The notes beneath the pieces were generated by a model, which was given only the letters and a program-made list of their open reading frames with translations, made no database searches and was not told the DNA's origin. From Deltaproteobacteria bacterium (lineage in GTDB: Bacteria > Desulfobacterota > Syntrophobacteria > Syntrophobacterales > Syntrophobacteraceae): DNA of 64,000 bases. Within the stretch, counting starts at the first letter, position 1. The number at the start of each line of letters is the position of its first letter. The translations under genes and the position numbers were made by a program. Below, in pieces: positions 30,763 through 40,048 of this stretch. Where the stretch lies: NCBI GenBank assembly GCA_012517315.1, contig JAAYVE010000056.1:17072-81071 (forward strand), read 5' to 3'.

Positions 30763-33525
30763 TCAGTGCCTCCCGTGCCGGAAAACCCATTTCTCCAGCT
30801 CCACAGCGCAGAAAATGACGGCGCTGAGGGCGAGGCAGCCGATGAACTCTGCCGGCGTGAGGCGCACGGTGTGGAAGAGTTGCTGCAAGAACGGAGTGTA
30901 AAGGATGAACAGGTGCAGGACGGCCGTGAGGAGGACTGCCAGCAGCATGGGCTTGTTGGATAGGACCCCGATGGTGAAGAGGGAGTCCCTGGAGGAACGG
31001 ATGGCAAGAGCATGGCTCAGCTGCGCAAAGGTCAAAATCGTGAAGACGATCGTCTGCCAGGAAGGATGCTCCTGCCTCCACCACCAGAATCCTGCGGCGA
31101 GGGGCAGGAAACCCATGAGCACTCCCACCCAGGCGATGTGCCGCAACATCCGCGCGTCGAAGATCCCTCCCTGATGCCCGCGAGGTGGACGCTGCATCAC
31201 GTCCCTTTCCGCAGGCTCAACACCCAGAGCGAGAGCTGGAAGCCCGTCCGTGACCAGGTTGATCCACAGGATCTGCAGAGGAAGAAGGGGAAGGGGCATG
31301 CCTAGGAAGGGAGCGACCAGCATCACCCAGATCTCTCCGAGATTCGTGGTGAGGAGGTACTTGATGAACTTGCGGATGTTGTCGTAGATGATGCGTCCCT
31401 CTTCGGCCGCCGCAACAATGGTGGAAAAATTGTCGTCCAGGAGGACCATGTCCGCCACCTCCTTGGACACGTCGGTTCCCGTCATTCCCATGGCAACACC
31501 GATGTCCGCCTTTTTCAAAGCGGGGGCGTCGTTCACGCCGTCACCCGTCATGGCCACCACGTGCTGCCTGCGCTGCAGGGCTTCCACGATCTTGAGCTTG
31601 TGCTGGGGCGAGACCCTGGCAAAAACAGGAGTTTCGTCCACGATGGAGTCCAGGTCGCGATCGGACATGCGATCCAGTTCCACACCGGTGACTACGCCGC
31701 CATTGCGGGAGATCCCCAGTTCGCGGGCTACATGCAGTGCAGTGAGAGGATGGTCTCCCGTGATCATGACGGGCCTGATACCGGCACCCCGGCACTTGGC
31801 GACAGCCTCCGGCACCTCGGGCCGAGGAGGGTCCAGAAGTCCCACCATACCGACAAAAACCAGACCCTTCTCTACCATTCCGGGTACATCCAGCGGTGTC
31901 TTCCCGGAAAGCTTACGGCACGCGATCCCAAGAACACGCATCCCCTCCCCGGCCATGCGGTCGTTGCCGGAGGCAATGCGCCTGATCCATTCCCCGGTGA
32001 TGGGCTCCGACCGGTCCTGGTTCCAGACCCGGTCGCAAACCTCCAGCACGCTGTCCACCGCCCCCTTGGTGCATGCAAGGAGTTTGCCCTCCTCATGCTC
32101 CCGGCCTTCGTCCTCATCAAGGGATTGCAACGCTTTTTCCAAAACGGCATCGCCAGGGCCCATGGTATGGACCGTCGTCATGCGCTTGCGGTCCGAATCG
32201 AAGGGAACTTCGAAAACCCTGGGAAACGCCCGCTCGAGGGGATCCTTCAGCATTCCGAAGTGAGCGGCGGCAACCACCAGGGCCGCTTCCGTCGGATCCC
32301 CCAAGGCCCGGCAGGAGGAGGGGATTTCAGGTTCCTGCAGGTTGAGCACGGCATCGTTGCAGAGCGCCCCCACCGCCAGCACCAGGGACACCGATGTCGG
32401 CTGCCTCGCTGCGGAGGTCTTTTCACCGGGGTCCAATTCCCCCCGGCAAGCGGTGCGATCCGCCACCGTCTTCAATTCCACGCGATGCCCCGCCACGTCG
32501 ATGATGCGCACGGTCATGCGGTTTTCGGTCAGGGTTCCCGTCTTGTCGGAGCAAATGACGGTCACCGAGCCCAGGGTCTCTACAGCGGGCAGTTTCCGGA
32601 TGAGGGCCTTTCTCCTGAGCATCCGCTGAGAACCCAGGGCAAGGGCGATGGTCACCACGGCGGGCAGCCCTTCAGGGATGGCGGCAACCGCCATGCTGAT
32701 GGCTACCAGAAACATCTGCCTGAATTCCCCGCCACCCAGCAATCCCAGGGCAAAGATGACGGCCACCAGGGCCAGAGCCCCACCGGCCAGCCAATGGCCC
32801 AAATGCTCGAGGCGCTCTTGGAGTGGCGTGGCCCGTGCGCTCATCGTCTGGATCATGGAGGCGATGTGCCCCAGTTGCGTCTTCATGCCCGTTTCCGTCA
32901 CCAGTACCCGGCCTCGGCCCCGGATCACGGTGGTCCCCATGAAGACCAAGCAGCGACGATCTCCCAGAGGGAGCTCTTCCCGTTCCATGGGAGCGACTGT
33001 CTTGTCCAACGGTTCCGACTCCCCCGTCAGGGCGGCTTCCTGGACACCCAAGCCGACGGCCTCCACCAGCCGACCATCGGCCGGCACGATGTTCCCCGTT
33101 TCAAGGAGGACGATATCGCCCGGCACGAGATCCCTGGCGGATAGTCCCATGACGGACCCGTCCCGCAGGACGTTGACGGTGGGAACGGCGAGAGACCGCA
33201 GGGTGGCGATCGCCTTCTCCGCCTTGAATTCCTGGTAGAACCCCATGGCCGTGTTGAGGACCACGATGGCCAGGATCGCTCCCGCATCCTTGAAGTCGCC
33301 AAGAAAGAAAGAAATGGCGGCGGCGGCAATGAGGATGAGCACCATGGAAGCCGTGAGCTGCTCCCACAAAATGCGCCAGGGGCCCCTCGCAGAGCTCTCC
33401 CTGATCTCATTGTGCCCGTGAAGTTTCAGTCGCAGGGAGGCTTTCTCCTGACTCAGCCCCCTGGCGGGGTCGGAATCCAGGACCCTGCAGGCCTCGCCCA
33501 TTTCTATGGTGTGCCAGGGTTTCAT
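30763..33525 (-). CDS. P-type Ca2+-transporting ATPase (SERCA-like, P2A)
   Basis: Inner-membrane ATPase predicted to export calcium. Seen: an N-terminal cation-ATPase domain, actuator loop with ALTGESEPLDK, membrane segment 4 PEGLPAVVTIALALGSQRM, phosphorylation motif SDKTGTLTENRMTV (about Asp326), TGDGVNDAPALKKADIGVAM hinge, then NLGEIWVMLV (segment 5) and WINLVTDGLPALALGVEP (segment 6). The PEGLP, the segment-5 glutamate and the N..TD of segment 6 are the calcium ligands of SERCA-type pumps. It is 920 aa and complete; the start is the ATG just before KPWHTIEM. Confidence 0.9.
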   Translation of the reverse strand: MKPWHTIEMGEACRVLDSDPARGLSQEKASLRLKLHGHNEIRESSARGPWRILWEQLTASMVLILIAAAAISFFLGDFKDAGAILAIVVLNTAMGFYQEFKAEKAIATLRSLAVPTVNVLRDGSVMGLSARDLVPGDIVLLETGNIVPADGRLVEAVGLGVQEAALTGESEPLDKTVAPMEREELPLGDRRCLVFMGTTVIRGRGRVLVTETGMKTQLGHIASMIQTMSARATPLQERLEHLGHWLAGGALALVAVIFALGLLGGGEFRQMFLVAISMAVAAIPEGLPAVVTIALALGSQRMLRRKALIRKLPAVETLGSVTVICSDKTGTLTENRMTVRIIDVAGHRVELKTVADRTACRGELDPGEKTSAARQPTSVSLVLAVGALCNDAVLNLQEPEIPSSCRALGDPTEAALVVAAAHFGMLKDPLERAFPRVFEVPFDSDRKRMTTVHTMGPGDAVLEKALQSLDEDEGREHEEGKLLACTKGAVDSVLEVCDRVWNQDRSEPITGEWIRRIASGNDRMAGEGMRVLGIACRKLSGKTPLDVPGMVEKGLVFVGMVGLLDPPRPEVPEAVAKCRGAGIRPVMITGDHPLTALHVARELGISRNGGVVTGVELDRMSDRDLDSIVDETPVFARVSPQHKLKIVEALQRRQHVVAMTGDGVNDAPALKKADIGVAMGMTGTDVSKEVADMVLLDDNFSTIVAAAEEGRIIYDNIRKFIKYLLTTNLGEIWVMLVAPFLGMPLPLLPLQILWINLVTDGLPALALGVEPAERDVMQRPPRGHQGGIFDARMLRHIAWVGVLMGFLPLAAGFWWWRQEHPSWQTIVFTILTFAQLSHALAIRSSRDSLFTIGVLSNKPMLLAVLLTAVLHLFILYTPFLQQLFHTVRLTPAEFIGCLALSAVIFCAVELEKWVFRHGRH

Positions 33526-33604
33526 TTTGTTCGTCTCTTTTGAATTCGTGTGCACCGCATGCAGGAAACGAAATCCCGATCTTACGCAAGGACGGGAAAA
33601 GCTG

Positions 33605-33633
33605 TTGGAATTCGCCGGAGAGACAGATATAAG
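33605..33633 (+). promoter_or_regulatory. Promoter of the TerC-family gene
   Basis: TTGGAA (33605-33610), 17 bases, TATAAG (33628-33633). It lies in the 190-base divergent region and would start transcription near 33640, about 80 bases before the TTG start codon. Confidence 0.55.
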
Positions 33634-33718
33634 GTGAACAATGCCTGGTCACAACGGCGTTTATCGTTGGCCTTTCCCATGAACATCACAGCCGATCTTG
33701 CCATGAGGAGCAGCACCA

Positions 33719-34474
33719 TTGGACCTGGGAATCTTTGGAAGCATCACCTTTGACTGGACGTTTCTTTCCGCCCTTGTCAGCATCGTCATCATCGACTTGA
33801 TCCTGGCAGGAGACAACGCCGTGGTCATCGCCATGGCCGTCCGTTCGCTGCCGCCGGATCAGCGGAAGAAGGGGATCATTTTCGGAGCCGGTGCCGCCGT
33901 GCTCATCCGGGTGATCGTCACCTTTTTCGTTTCTCAGCTGTTGCAGATCAACTACGTCAAGCTCATCGGAGGATTGCTCATTCTCTGGATCGCCGTCAAG
34001 CTTTTCGTAGAGGGAGCGCCGGAGGAGGGCCTTGAGAAAGAGGCCGCCACCATGTGGCAGGCGATCAAGATCATCGTCATCGCGGACATCACCATGGCCA
34101 CGGACAACATGCTCGCGGTGGCCGGAGCCTCACACGGCAATCTCTTCCTCCTCCTGTTCGGCCTTGGGCTGAGCATCCCGTTCGTGGTTTTCACGAGCAA
34201 CCTTCTGTCCATGCTCATGGATCGATATCCCATCATCATTTACATCGGTGCCGCCATTCTGGGAAGGGTCGGCGGGGAGATGATCATCACCGATCCGGTC
34301 GTAGTGAGACTCCTAGCTCCAGGGAAGGTGCTCCAGTATTCCGTTGAAGCCGGGCTGGCCATCGGGGTCCTGGTGGCTGGCAAACTCTGGATGAAATGGA
34401 TGATGCGCTCTGAACCGGTGCACGGTGATCTGGACGAGGCAGACGCCGCTCTGGCGCCACAGCGGAAGGAATGA
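33719..34474 (+). CDS. TerC/YjbE family integral membrane protein
   Basis: Seven-segment inner-membrane protein of the TerC family, members of which have been linked to tellurite resistance and manganese export. Seen: IIDLILAGDNAVVIAMAVRSL and IADITMATDNMLAVAGASHG, the paired acidic D-N motifs inside membrane segments that define the family. It is 251 aa and starts with TTG, which is seven bases after GAGGAG. The cytidylate-kinase-like gene begins eight bases later, so they form an operon. Metal substrate unknown; Mn2+ export is an inference from characterised relatives. Confidence 0.85.
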   Translation: MDLGIFGSITFDWTFLSALVSIVIIDLILAGDNAVVIAMAVRSLPPDQRKKGIIFGAGAAVLIRVIVTFFVSQLLQINYVKLIGGLLILWIAVKLFVEGAPEEGLEKEAATMWQAIKIIVIADITMATDNMLAVAGASHGNLFLLLFGLGLSIPFVVFTSNLLSMLMDRYPIIIYIGAAILGRVGGEMIITDPVVVRLLAPGKVLQYSVEAGLAIGVLVAGKLWMKWMMRSEPVHGDLDEADAALAPQRKE

Positions 34475-34481
34475 AGGATCG

Positions 34482-35285
34482 ATGGCAGTGCTGACGGTAT
34501 CCCGTGAATTTGGGAGCGGAGGAAGGGAAATCGGGCGGGCGGTCGCCGACTCTCTCGGATACGCTTACGTGGACAAGGAATCGATCCTTCGGCATCTGAA
34601 AGGTGCCGGGGGAAAGTGGGAGGACTGGGGCAAGGGCCTGGATGAACATTGCCCCACAGTATGGGAAAAATACGACCGATCATTCAAGGTCTTCGCGGCC
34701 CTCATCCAGGAAGCCGTCTTGGAGCAGGCCTTTCAAGACCGGGTGGTCATCATGGGTCGGGGGGGCAACTACATCCTGGAAGGCTTGCCGCACGTCTTTC
34801 GCATCCGGGTTGTGGCCCCTCTTGAAATCAGAGTCGACAGGATTGTCACCAGGGACTCGTTGGACCGGGAAACGGCCGTCTACCTCGCGCAAAAGACGGA
34901 CCGGGACAGGGACTGCTTCATCTACACCATGTACGGCAGGCGGTGGGACGCCGCAGATGGGTACGACGCTGTTTACGACATGGCCAACCAGTCCGTGGAC
35001 GAGGTGTCGGCCGCTGTCCGGGAAGCCCTCCTGGCGAGGGAGAGTCTCCTCACCGAGGAGGTGAAAGGCCTGCTCCGCCTCCGTACCGCAGCAGCGAAGC
35101 TCAAAGTGGGACTCTATTCCAACCGGTCCTTTTTTATCCCCACCCTGGACGTGGCGACGGACGGAAGCTCCCTCATTCTCACGGGCATCATTCACAATCC
35201 CGGGGAACACCGGAAGGTGGAGGAAGAAGCAAGGAGGCTGGCGGGGGACATACCTCTGAAATGCATCCTACACTACCGCAGGTGA
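34482..35285 (+). CDS. Cytidylate-kinase-like protein with C-terminal BON-like domain
   Basis: P-loop-like nucleotide kinase family protein: TVSREFGSGGREIGRAVADS replaces the classical Walker A, followed by YAYVDKESIL, VIMGRGGNYIL and an arginine-rich lid RIVTRDSLDRETA. This matches the cytidylate kinase-like family, whose substrates are generally unknown. The last 75 residues (LYSNRSFFIPTLDVATDG.. LTGIIHNPGEHRKVEEEARRL) look like a BON fold, a domain that binds membranes or small ligands. It is 267 aa and probably co-transcribed with the TerC-family gene. The pairing suggests stress sensing, but this is not shown. Confidence 0.7.
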   Translation: MAVLTVSREFGSGGREIGRAVADSLGYAYVDKESILRHLKGAGGKWEDWGKGLDEHCPTVWEKYDRSFKVFAALIQEAVLEQAFQDRVVIMGRGGNYILEGLPHVFRIRVVAPLEIRVDRIVTRDSLDRETAVYLAQKTDRDRDCFIYTMYGRRWDAADGYDAVYDMANQSVDEVSAAVREALLARESLLTEEVKGLLRLRTAAAKLKVGLYSNRSFFIPTLDVATDGSSLILTGIIHNPGEHRKVEEEARRLAGDIPLKCILHYRR

Positions 35286-35476
35286 CCCGGTGAAGGGTCA
35301 CCGGTGAGGGAACAGCAACCATGAAACGCGACCTACCGCCCCCTGTCTGACATTTCGCGGGGTTGCACCTTCTTCGGGGCAACTCCCGTCACCCTTTCCT
35401 TGACATTTCACGCCCATGTCCGTTATTGCCTAAGCAGGCAGTCAGATTTTTCCATCATTCGCCCCGGGGATCAGTC

Positions 35477-35719
35477 ATGAAACGTCTCTGGACACTCTTT
35501 GCCCAACCCCAATTCCATGCGTTCCTCTTCTCGGTGGGCCTGGTGGTGCTCAATTGGCCTTTTCTCGGCACCTTACGTCAAAAGCCACCCGGCATGGTGC
35601 TCTTGACCATCCTCATGCTCTGGGTTGCGGCCATCTTGCTGCTTTTCATGATCAACCGGAGCTGCAGGCGATTCCTGAACAACGAAGTCCGCAACCGGGG
35701 AAAGAGCGGCGATGCTTAA
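35477..35719 (+). CDS. Two-segment membrane microprotein preceding the sensor kinase
   Basis: An 80-aa protein of unknown family with two hydrophobic stretches (FHAFLFSVGLVVLNWPFLGTL and MVLLTILMLWVAAILLLFMI) and a short positively charged tail. The frame extends upstream but the ATG here is preceded by GGGGATCA and begins the natural hydrophobic protein. Its last codons overlap the ATG of the transporter-kinase by eight bases, so the two are translationally coupled. I infer a membrane partner of that kinase. Confidence 0.65.
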   Translation: MKRLWTLFAQPQFHAFLFSVGLVVLNWPFLGTLRQKPPGMVLLTILMLWVAAILLLFMINRSCRRFLNNEVRNRGKSGDA

Positions 35720-38700
35720 GCCCCAGTTCGTGATTGCAGTCTTCTGCGCATACATCGGCTTGCTCTTTCTCATTGCCCTGTGGGTGGAAAAACAATCGGA
35801 GAAGGGAAAGAGCCCCGCGAACAACCCGTTTGTATATGCCCTCTCCCTCGCCGTCTACTGCACCGCCTGGACCTACTACGGCAGCGTCGGGCAGGCGGCA
35901 AACCACGGGCTGCTCTTTCTGCCCATGTACGCGGGGCCGACGGTGGCCGTCTTCCTGTGGTGGAATGTCCTCAGGAAAATGGTTCGCCTCAAGGACACCC
36001 ACAGAATCACCAGCATCGCCGATTTCATCTCTGCCAGGTACAACAAGTCTCAGAGCATCGCCGCCCTAGTGACTCTCATCTCCATAGTGGGCATCACTCC
36101 TTACATCGCCCTACAGCTCAAGGCCATTTTCTCCACATTTGCTGTTGTCACAGCGGGTTGCGCCACAACCTCCCCCATAGAGCCCCCCGTTGCCCCTTGG
36201 GTGTGCAGGTACATGGGACCCGTCGTCGTATTGCTTCTGATTTTTTTCACCATCATTTTGGGTGTCCGGCGCCTGGATCCGACGGAAAGGCACGAGGGAA
36301 TGGTGATGGCCCTCGCCGTGGAATGCCTGGTAAAGCTTGTGGCCTTGCTCGCCGCTGGACTCTTCGTCACCTACGGGCTCTACGATGGGTTCGGGGACAT
36401 TCTGTCCCACCTTTCCAGAAGCCCTTTTCACGACATGCTCACCTTCGGGGGGAGAGGAGCGTCTTACTTCACCTGGGCCAGCTATTTCATCCTCTCCATG
36501 AGCGCCATTACCTTTCTCCCTCGTCAGTTCCACGTTGCGGTGGTGGAGAACCATGACGAGAAGCACATTCTCACTGCCATGTGGGTCCTTCCCCTTTATC
36601 TTCTCCTGGTGAGCGTGTTCGTCATTCCCATTGCCGTGGCCGGACTTCTCGAGGGTCTCCCAATCCAACACGCCGACACCTTCGTTCTTCGGCTTCCCCT
36701 GCTTCACGGCACCCCGTGGCTTTCTCTTTTCGTCTTCCTGGGAGGTTTTTCCGCCGCCGTCGGGATGGTGATGATCAGTTCCGTCACCATGGCCACCATG
36801 ATCACCAATCACCTTCTTCATCCTCTGATGGAACTGCGCCCGGGACTGTCTTTTCTCAAGCGTCACCTTCTCAGGTGCCGCTGGGCTTCGGTGGCCGCTT
36901 TCATCCTCATGGGGTACGGGTTCGAGGAATACGTAGGGGAATCATACCTTCTTGCCAACATCGGTCTCATCTCCTTCACCGCTATTTTGCAGTTCGCACC
37001 GTCCATCGTGGGAGGGATCTTCTGGAAAAGAGGCAACCGGCACGGCACCCTGTGGGGAATGCTCGCCGGTTTTCTCATCTGGTTCTACACCCTGCTGCTT
37101 CCTTCTTATGCCCGAAGTGGCTGGATTTCCAGTTCCATCCTGGAAGACGGCCCATGGGGCCTGGAACTGCTGATGCCCGAAAAGCTTTTTGGGCTGACCG
37201 GTGTCAATCCTTTCGGCAATGCCGTCTTCTGGACGATGCTTGCAAACATCGGCATTTACGTGGTCGGCTCCCTCTTCAGCAGGGAAGACGAGGCGGAAAG
37301 AAGGATTGCGGAGGAGTTCGTCGGAGCGCTGGAAACCATGCGCCCCCTGAGGCGGGGGCGTTCCAGGGACGCTTATATTGCGCTGGAACCCAAGACCCGG
37401 GAAATCACCCGGCTGCTCTCCCAGTATTTCCCACAAAAGGATGGGGAAGAAATCGTGCGCAGGTGTTTGGAGGATGTGGGGATTCAGGAGACGGACCGCA
37501 TTTCCATCGACCAACTGCTGGATCTCCACAGCAGAGTCGAAAAAACCCTGGCGGGAGCTATCGGAGCGGCATCGGCACACCGGGCCATTCGCCAGGGCAC
37601 CATTTTTACGGCCCGCGAGGCGAAGGAACTCGCGGAGGTCTACGGAGAAATCCTCGCCCAACTGAAAGTCACCCCCAGCGAACTGACCACCCGCATCGAC
37701 TATTACAAAGAAAAGGAATCGCTGCTCACGCAACAGGCCAGGGAACTGGAACAGAAGGTCTTGGAACTCCAGCGTGAAATTTCCATGAGAAAACAGGCCC
37801 AGGAAGCGCTGAGGGAGAGTGAGGAGCGATACCGCCGCCTCGTGGAAAGCATGGAAGAAGGGCTCCAGATCGAGGATGAAAACGGGATCATCACCTATGT
37901 CAATGAAAAGCTTTGCCTCATGTGGGGGATGTCGAAAGAGGAAATCGTCGGCCACCCGGCGGACGATTTCATGCACCACGCGGATTCGGAATCGCTGCGG
38001 GAGAGGATGCTCAAGCGAAAGGAAGGAGAAATTCAGTCCTTCGAAATGTCCTGGGTAACCAGAGACCGGCGCCGAGTGCACGCCATCGTCTCGTGTGTCC
38101 CCATCCTCACCCCCGATGGGTGCTACAGGGGCAGCTTCAGCGTCATCACGGACATCTCCCACCTAAAGGCCCTGGAGCGCCAAAAAGCAAACATCATCTC
38201 CATGTTCGCTCACGACATGCGGTCGTCCCTCTCCGGGATCCCTGGCCTCGGTCTGCGCCTCCTCAAACACGCCCACACTATGGACGATGAAAAGAAATCC
38301 GACTATTTGCGGATCATCAACCAGGAAGCCGCCAAACTGGAATCCCTTGTGGACGATTTTCTCGACTTCTCCCGATTGGAAACCGGGAGGCTGAAATTGC
38401 ATTTCCGGGCCACTTCCCTGGACAAAGAACTGGTGGAGCTGTACGAGATTTACCAGGAGAAAGCTTCCCAAAAGGATTTGTCCCTTCACCTGCGCATCGA
38501 ACAGGCGCTGCCCATCGTGGAGGCGGACGTGAACCGTCTGCGCAGGGTATTCACCAACTTGTTGGACAACGCCTTGAAATTCTCTAGAGAAAAAGGACAC
38601 ATCACCATCATGGCCGAGGAGGGCAGCCAGGAAGTGGTGATCAAGGTGATAGATGATGGAATCGGCATTGACGCAGCCGAGATGCCATATATTTTTGATC

Positions 38701-38873
38701 TCTTCCACCGGGGGCCGGCTGGGGAGAAGAAGGAAGGATACGGAATCGGCCTGGCCACGGTCAAAGCCATCGTGGAGGGCCACGGGGGAAGAGTCCAGGT
38801 GGAGAGTAAGCTGGGAGAAGGCTCTACCTTCACCGTTCATCTCCCCACCCGCAGAAAGGATGCGGTGGATTGA
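35712..38873 (+). CDS. Sodium:solute-symporter-fused sensor histidine kinase
   Basis: A 1053-aa hybrid of an SLC5/SSS-type transporter and a histidine kinase, as in CbrA-type sensors. Seen: about 12 membrane segments in residues 1-520 (e.g. YALSLAVYCTAWTYYGSVGQ, ITSIADFISARY), a linker with a STAC-like helical region (about 600-690), a coiled coil, a PAS domain (RLVESMEEGLQIEDENG, about 715-815), HisKA with MFAHDMRSSLSG (His834) and a HATPase with NLLDNALKFS, DDGIGID and GYGIGLA. No response regulator is adjacent, so it is an orphan kinase here. The transported or sensed ligand is not evident. Confidence 0.9.
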   Translation: MLKPQFVIAVFCAYIGLLFLIALWVEKQSEKGKSPANNPFVYALSLAVYCTAWTYYGSVGQAANHGLLFLPMYAGPTVAVFLWWNVLRKMVRLKDTHRITSIADFISARYNKSQSIAALVTLISIVGITPYIALQLKAIFSTFAVVTAGCATTSPIEPPVAPWVCRYMGPVVVLLLIFFTIILGVRRLDPTERHEGMVMALAVECLVKLVALLAAGLFVTYGLYDGFGDILSHLSRSPFHDMLTFGGRGASYFTWASYFILSMSAITFLPRQFHVAVVENHDEKHILTAMWVLPLYLLLVSVFVIPIAVAGLLEGLPIQHADTFVLRLPLLHGTPWLSLFVFLGGFSAAVGMVMISSVTMATMITNHLLHPLMELRPGLSFLKRHLLRCRWASVAAFILMGYGFEEYVGESYLLANIGLISFTAILQFAPSIVGGIFWKRGNRHGTLWGMLAGFLIWFYTLLLPSYARSGWISSSILEDGPWGLELLMPEKLFGLTGVNPFGNAVFWTMLANIGIYVVGSLFSREDEAERRIAEEFVGALETMRPLRRGRSRDAYIALEPKTREITRLLSQYFPQKDGEEIVRRCLEDVGIQETDRISIDQLLDLHSRVEKTLAGAIGAASAHRAIRQGTIFTAREAKELAEVYGEILAQLKVTPSELTTRIDYYKEKESLLTQQARELEQKVLELQREISMRKQAQEALRESEERYRRLVESMEEGLQIEDENGIITYVNEKLCLMWGMSKEEIVGHPADDFMHHADSESLRERMLKRKEGEIQSFEMSWVTRDRRRVHAIVSCVPILTPDGCYRGSFSVITDISHLKALERQKANIISMFAHDMRSSLSGIPGLGLRLLKHAHTMDDEKKSDYLRIINQEAAKLESLVDDFLDFSRLETGRLKLHFRATSLDKELVELYEIYQEKASQKDLSLHLRIEQALPIVEADVNRLRRVFTNLLDNALKFSREKGHITIMAEEGSQEVVIKVIDDGIGIDAAEMPYIFDLFHRGPAGEKKEGYGIGLATVKAIVEGHGGRVQVESKLGEGSTFTVHLPTRRKDAVD

Positions 38874-38913
38874 CTCCTGTCCCTCCTGCCGGTTCGCTCT
38901 TACCGAACAAAGG

Positions 38914-38951
38914 GGGGATGCTCGCCCAGGCGGGGTCCCGGCAACATCCCC
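38914..38951 (+). other. Hairpin downstream of the sensor kinase
   Basis: GGGGATG (38914-38920) pairs with CATCCCC (38945-38951) around a 24-base GC-rich loop. No uridine tract follows; it may mark the 3' end of the kinase transcript. Confidence 0.3.
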
Positions 38952-39130
38952 GTTGAGGATCGATCGTTCCGTTTTTGTGGGAACGGCAGATCCTTCCCAG
39001 CGAGCGAGAAGGAAAATCCAATCCTCAACTCATGGGAGTCGTTGGCATGGGGGAGGGAGACCTCATTTTGCGATGGTCGAACAGGATCAGACCAAGGCAT
39101 CTTTCCGGGGGATCAGACAAGGATATTCTC

Positions 39131-39907
39131 ATGAACAGCATCAAAGGGATCGCCTTCGACCTCTTTAACACGCTCATCACCGTGGGATCGGGCGCTTTGA
39201 ATGAAGCGATCGACAGGCTTCTTGAGAGCCTCGAGAAAGATGGCATCGTTTTGGACAGACGGGAGTTCCAGGCAGCCTATCGGCAATCAGCCCTTCACCA
39301 CATTGCCGCCACAAGGCACGACGGGAGGGAAACCCACAACCGTTTCTGGATCAGCTCCGCCCTTGCCGGCCTGGGATTCGGCATCGACCCGGATGACCCA
39401 AGGATCGACCGGGCGGTGGAACGCTACTTCTCCGCCTTTCTCGATCATTGCCGCCTGATTCCCGGCACTGTGGAGATGCTGGAGGCACTCAAGGACCGCT
39501 ATCGCATCGGACTCCTCTCCAATTTCACCCACCCTCCCGCCGCCAGGAAGATTCTGGTTGGCCTAGGGATCTCCCCCTATTTCCATGTGACCATCATATC
39601 CGGCGAAGTGGGGTACCGGAAGCCTCATCCCTTCGTCTTCCAGTTGCTGCTTGGAAAAATGAACCTAGATCCGGAACAACTTCTCTACGTGGGGGACGAT
39701 CCGGAACCCGACATCGACGGGGCCTGTCGGGTCGGAATCCGCACCGTGTGGACGACCTACGTCCGGGACCGTCACATTCCCCTTGCCCCGGGGGTGGCCT
39801 CGGAGCAGTTGCCTGCGCCAAGCAGCTTCACGCACAGGATTTCTTCCTGGGAGGAGTTCCTGATTCTGCTGGACGGCAACGGCGCACTGCACCCCTCACA
39901 GGATTGA
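39131..39907 (+). CDS. HAD family hydrolase
   Basis: Haloacid-dehalogenase-superfamily phosphatase or dehalogenase with a helical cap. Seen: motif I KGIAFDLFNTLITVG (nucleophile aspartate at FDLFNT), motif II GLLSNFTHP, and motifs III/IV GYRKPHPFVFQLLL and YVGDDPEPDIDGACRVGIRT. It is 258 aa. The ATG at 39131 directly precedes the conserved core; the frame upstream is non-conserved. The substrate is not known. It stands alone between the kinase and the tautomerase gene. Confidence 0.85.
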   Translation: MNSIKGIAFDLFNTLITVGSGALNEAIDRLLESLEKDGIVLDRREFQAAYRQSALHHIAATRHDGRETHNRFWISSALAGLGFGIDPDDPRIDRAVERYFSAFLDHCRLIPGTVEMLEALKDRYRIGLLSNFTHPPAARKILVGLGISPYFHVTIISGEVGYRKPHPFVFQLLLGKMNLDPEQLLYVGDDPEPDIDGACRVGIRTVWTTYVRDRHIPLAPGVASEQLPAPSSFTHRISSWEEFLILLDGNGALHPSQD

Positions 39908-40048
39908 TGCATACCTCGAGAGGGGCTGGCGACAATTGCAGGCCTGCCGTTTCTTCTGCCCTTCAATCCATTCCTAGAGGGAGTGAGTGAGCCGGCGCGA
40001 TCCTGCCGCACGCTCACCCGATTCCCTCAGAAAACCGCAGGAGGGCCC

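Noticed and set aside
38880..38912. LexA-like box GTTCG-N7-CGAAC after the kinase gene
   Set aside because: The half-sites point outward compared with the known CGAAC-N4-GTTCG box and have the wrong spacing, so it is probably a chance inverted repeat.
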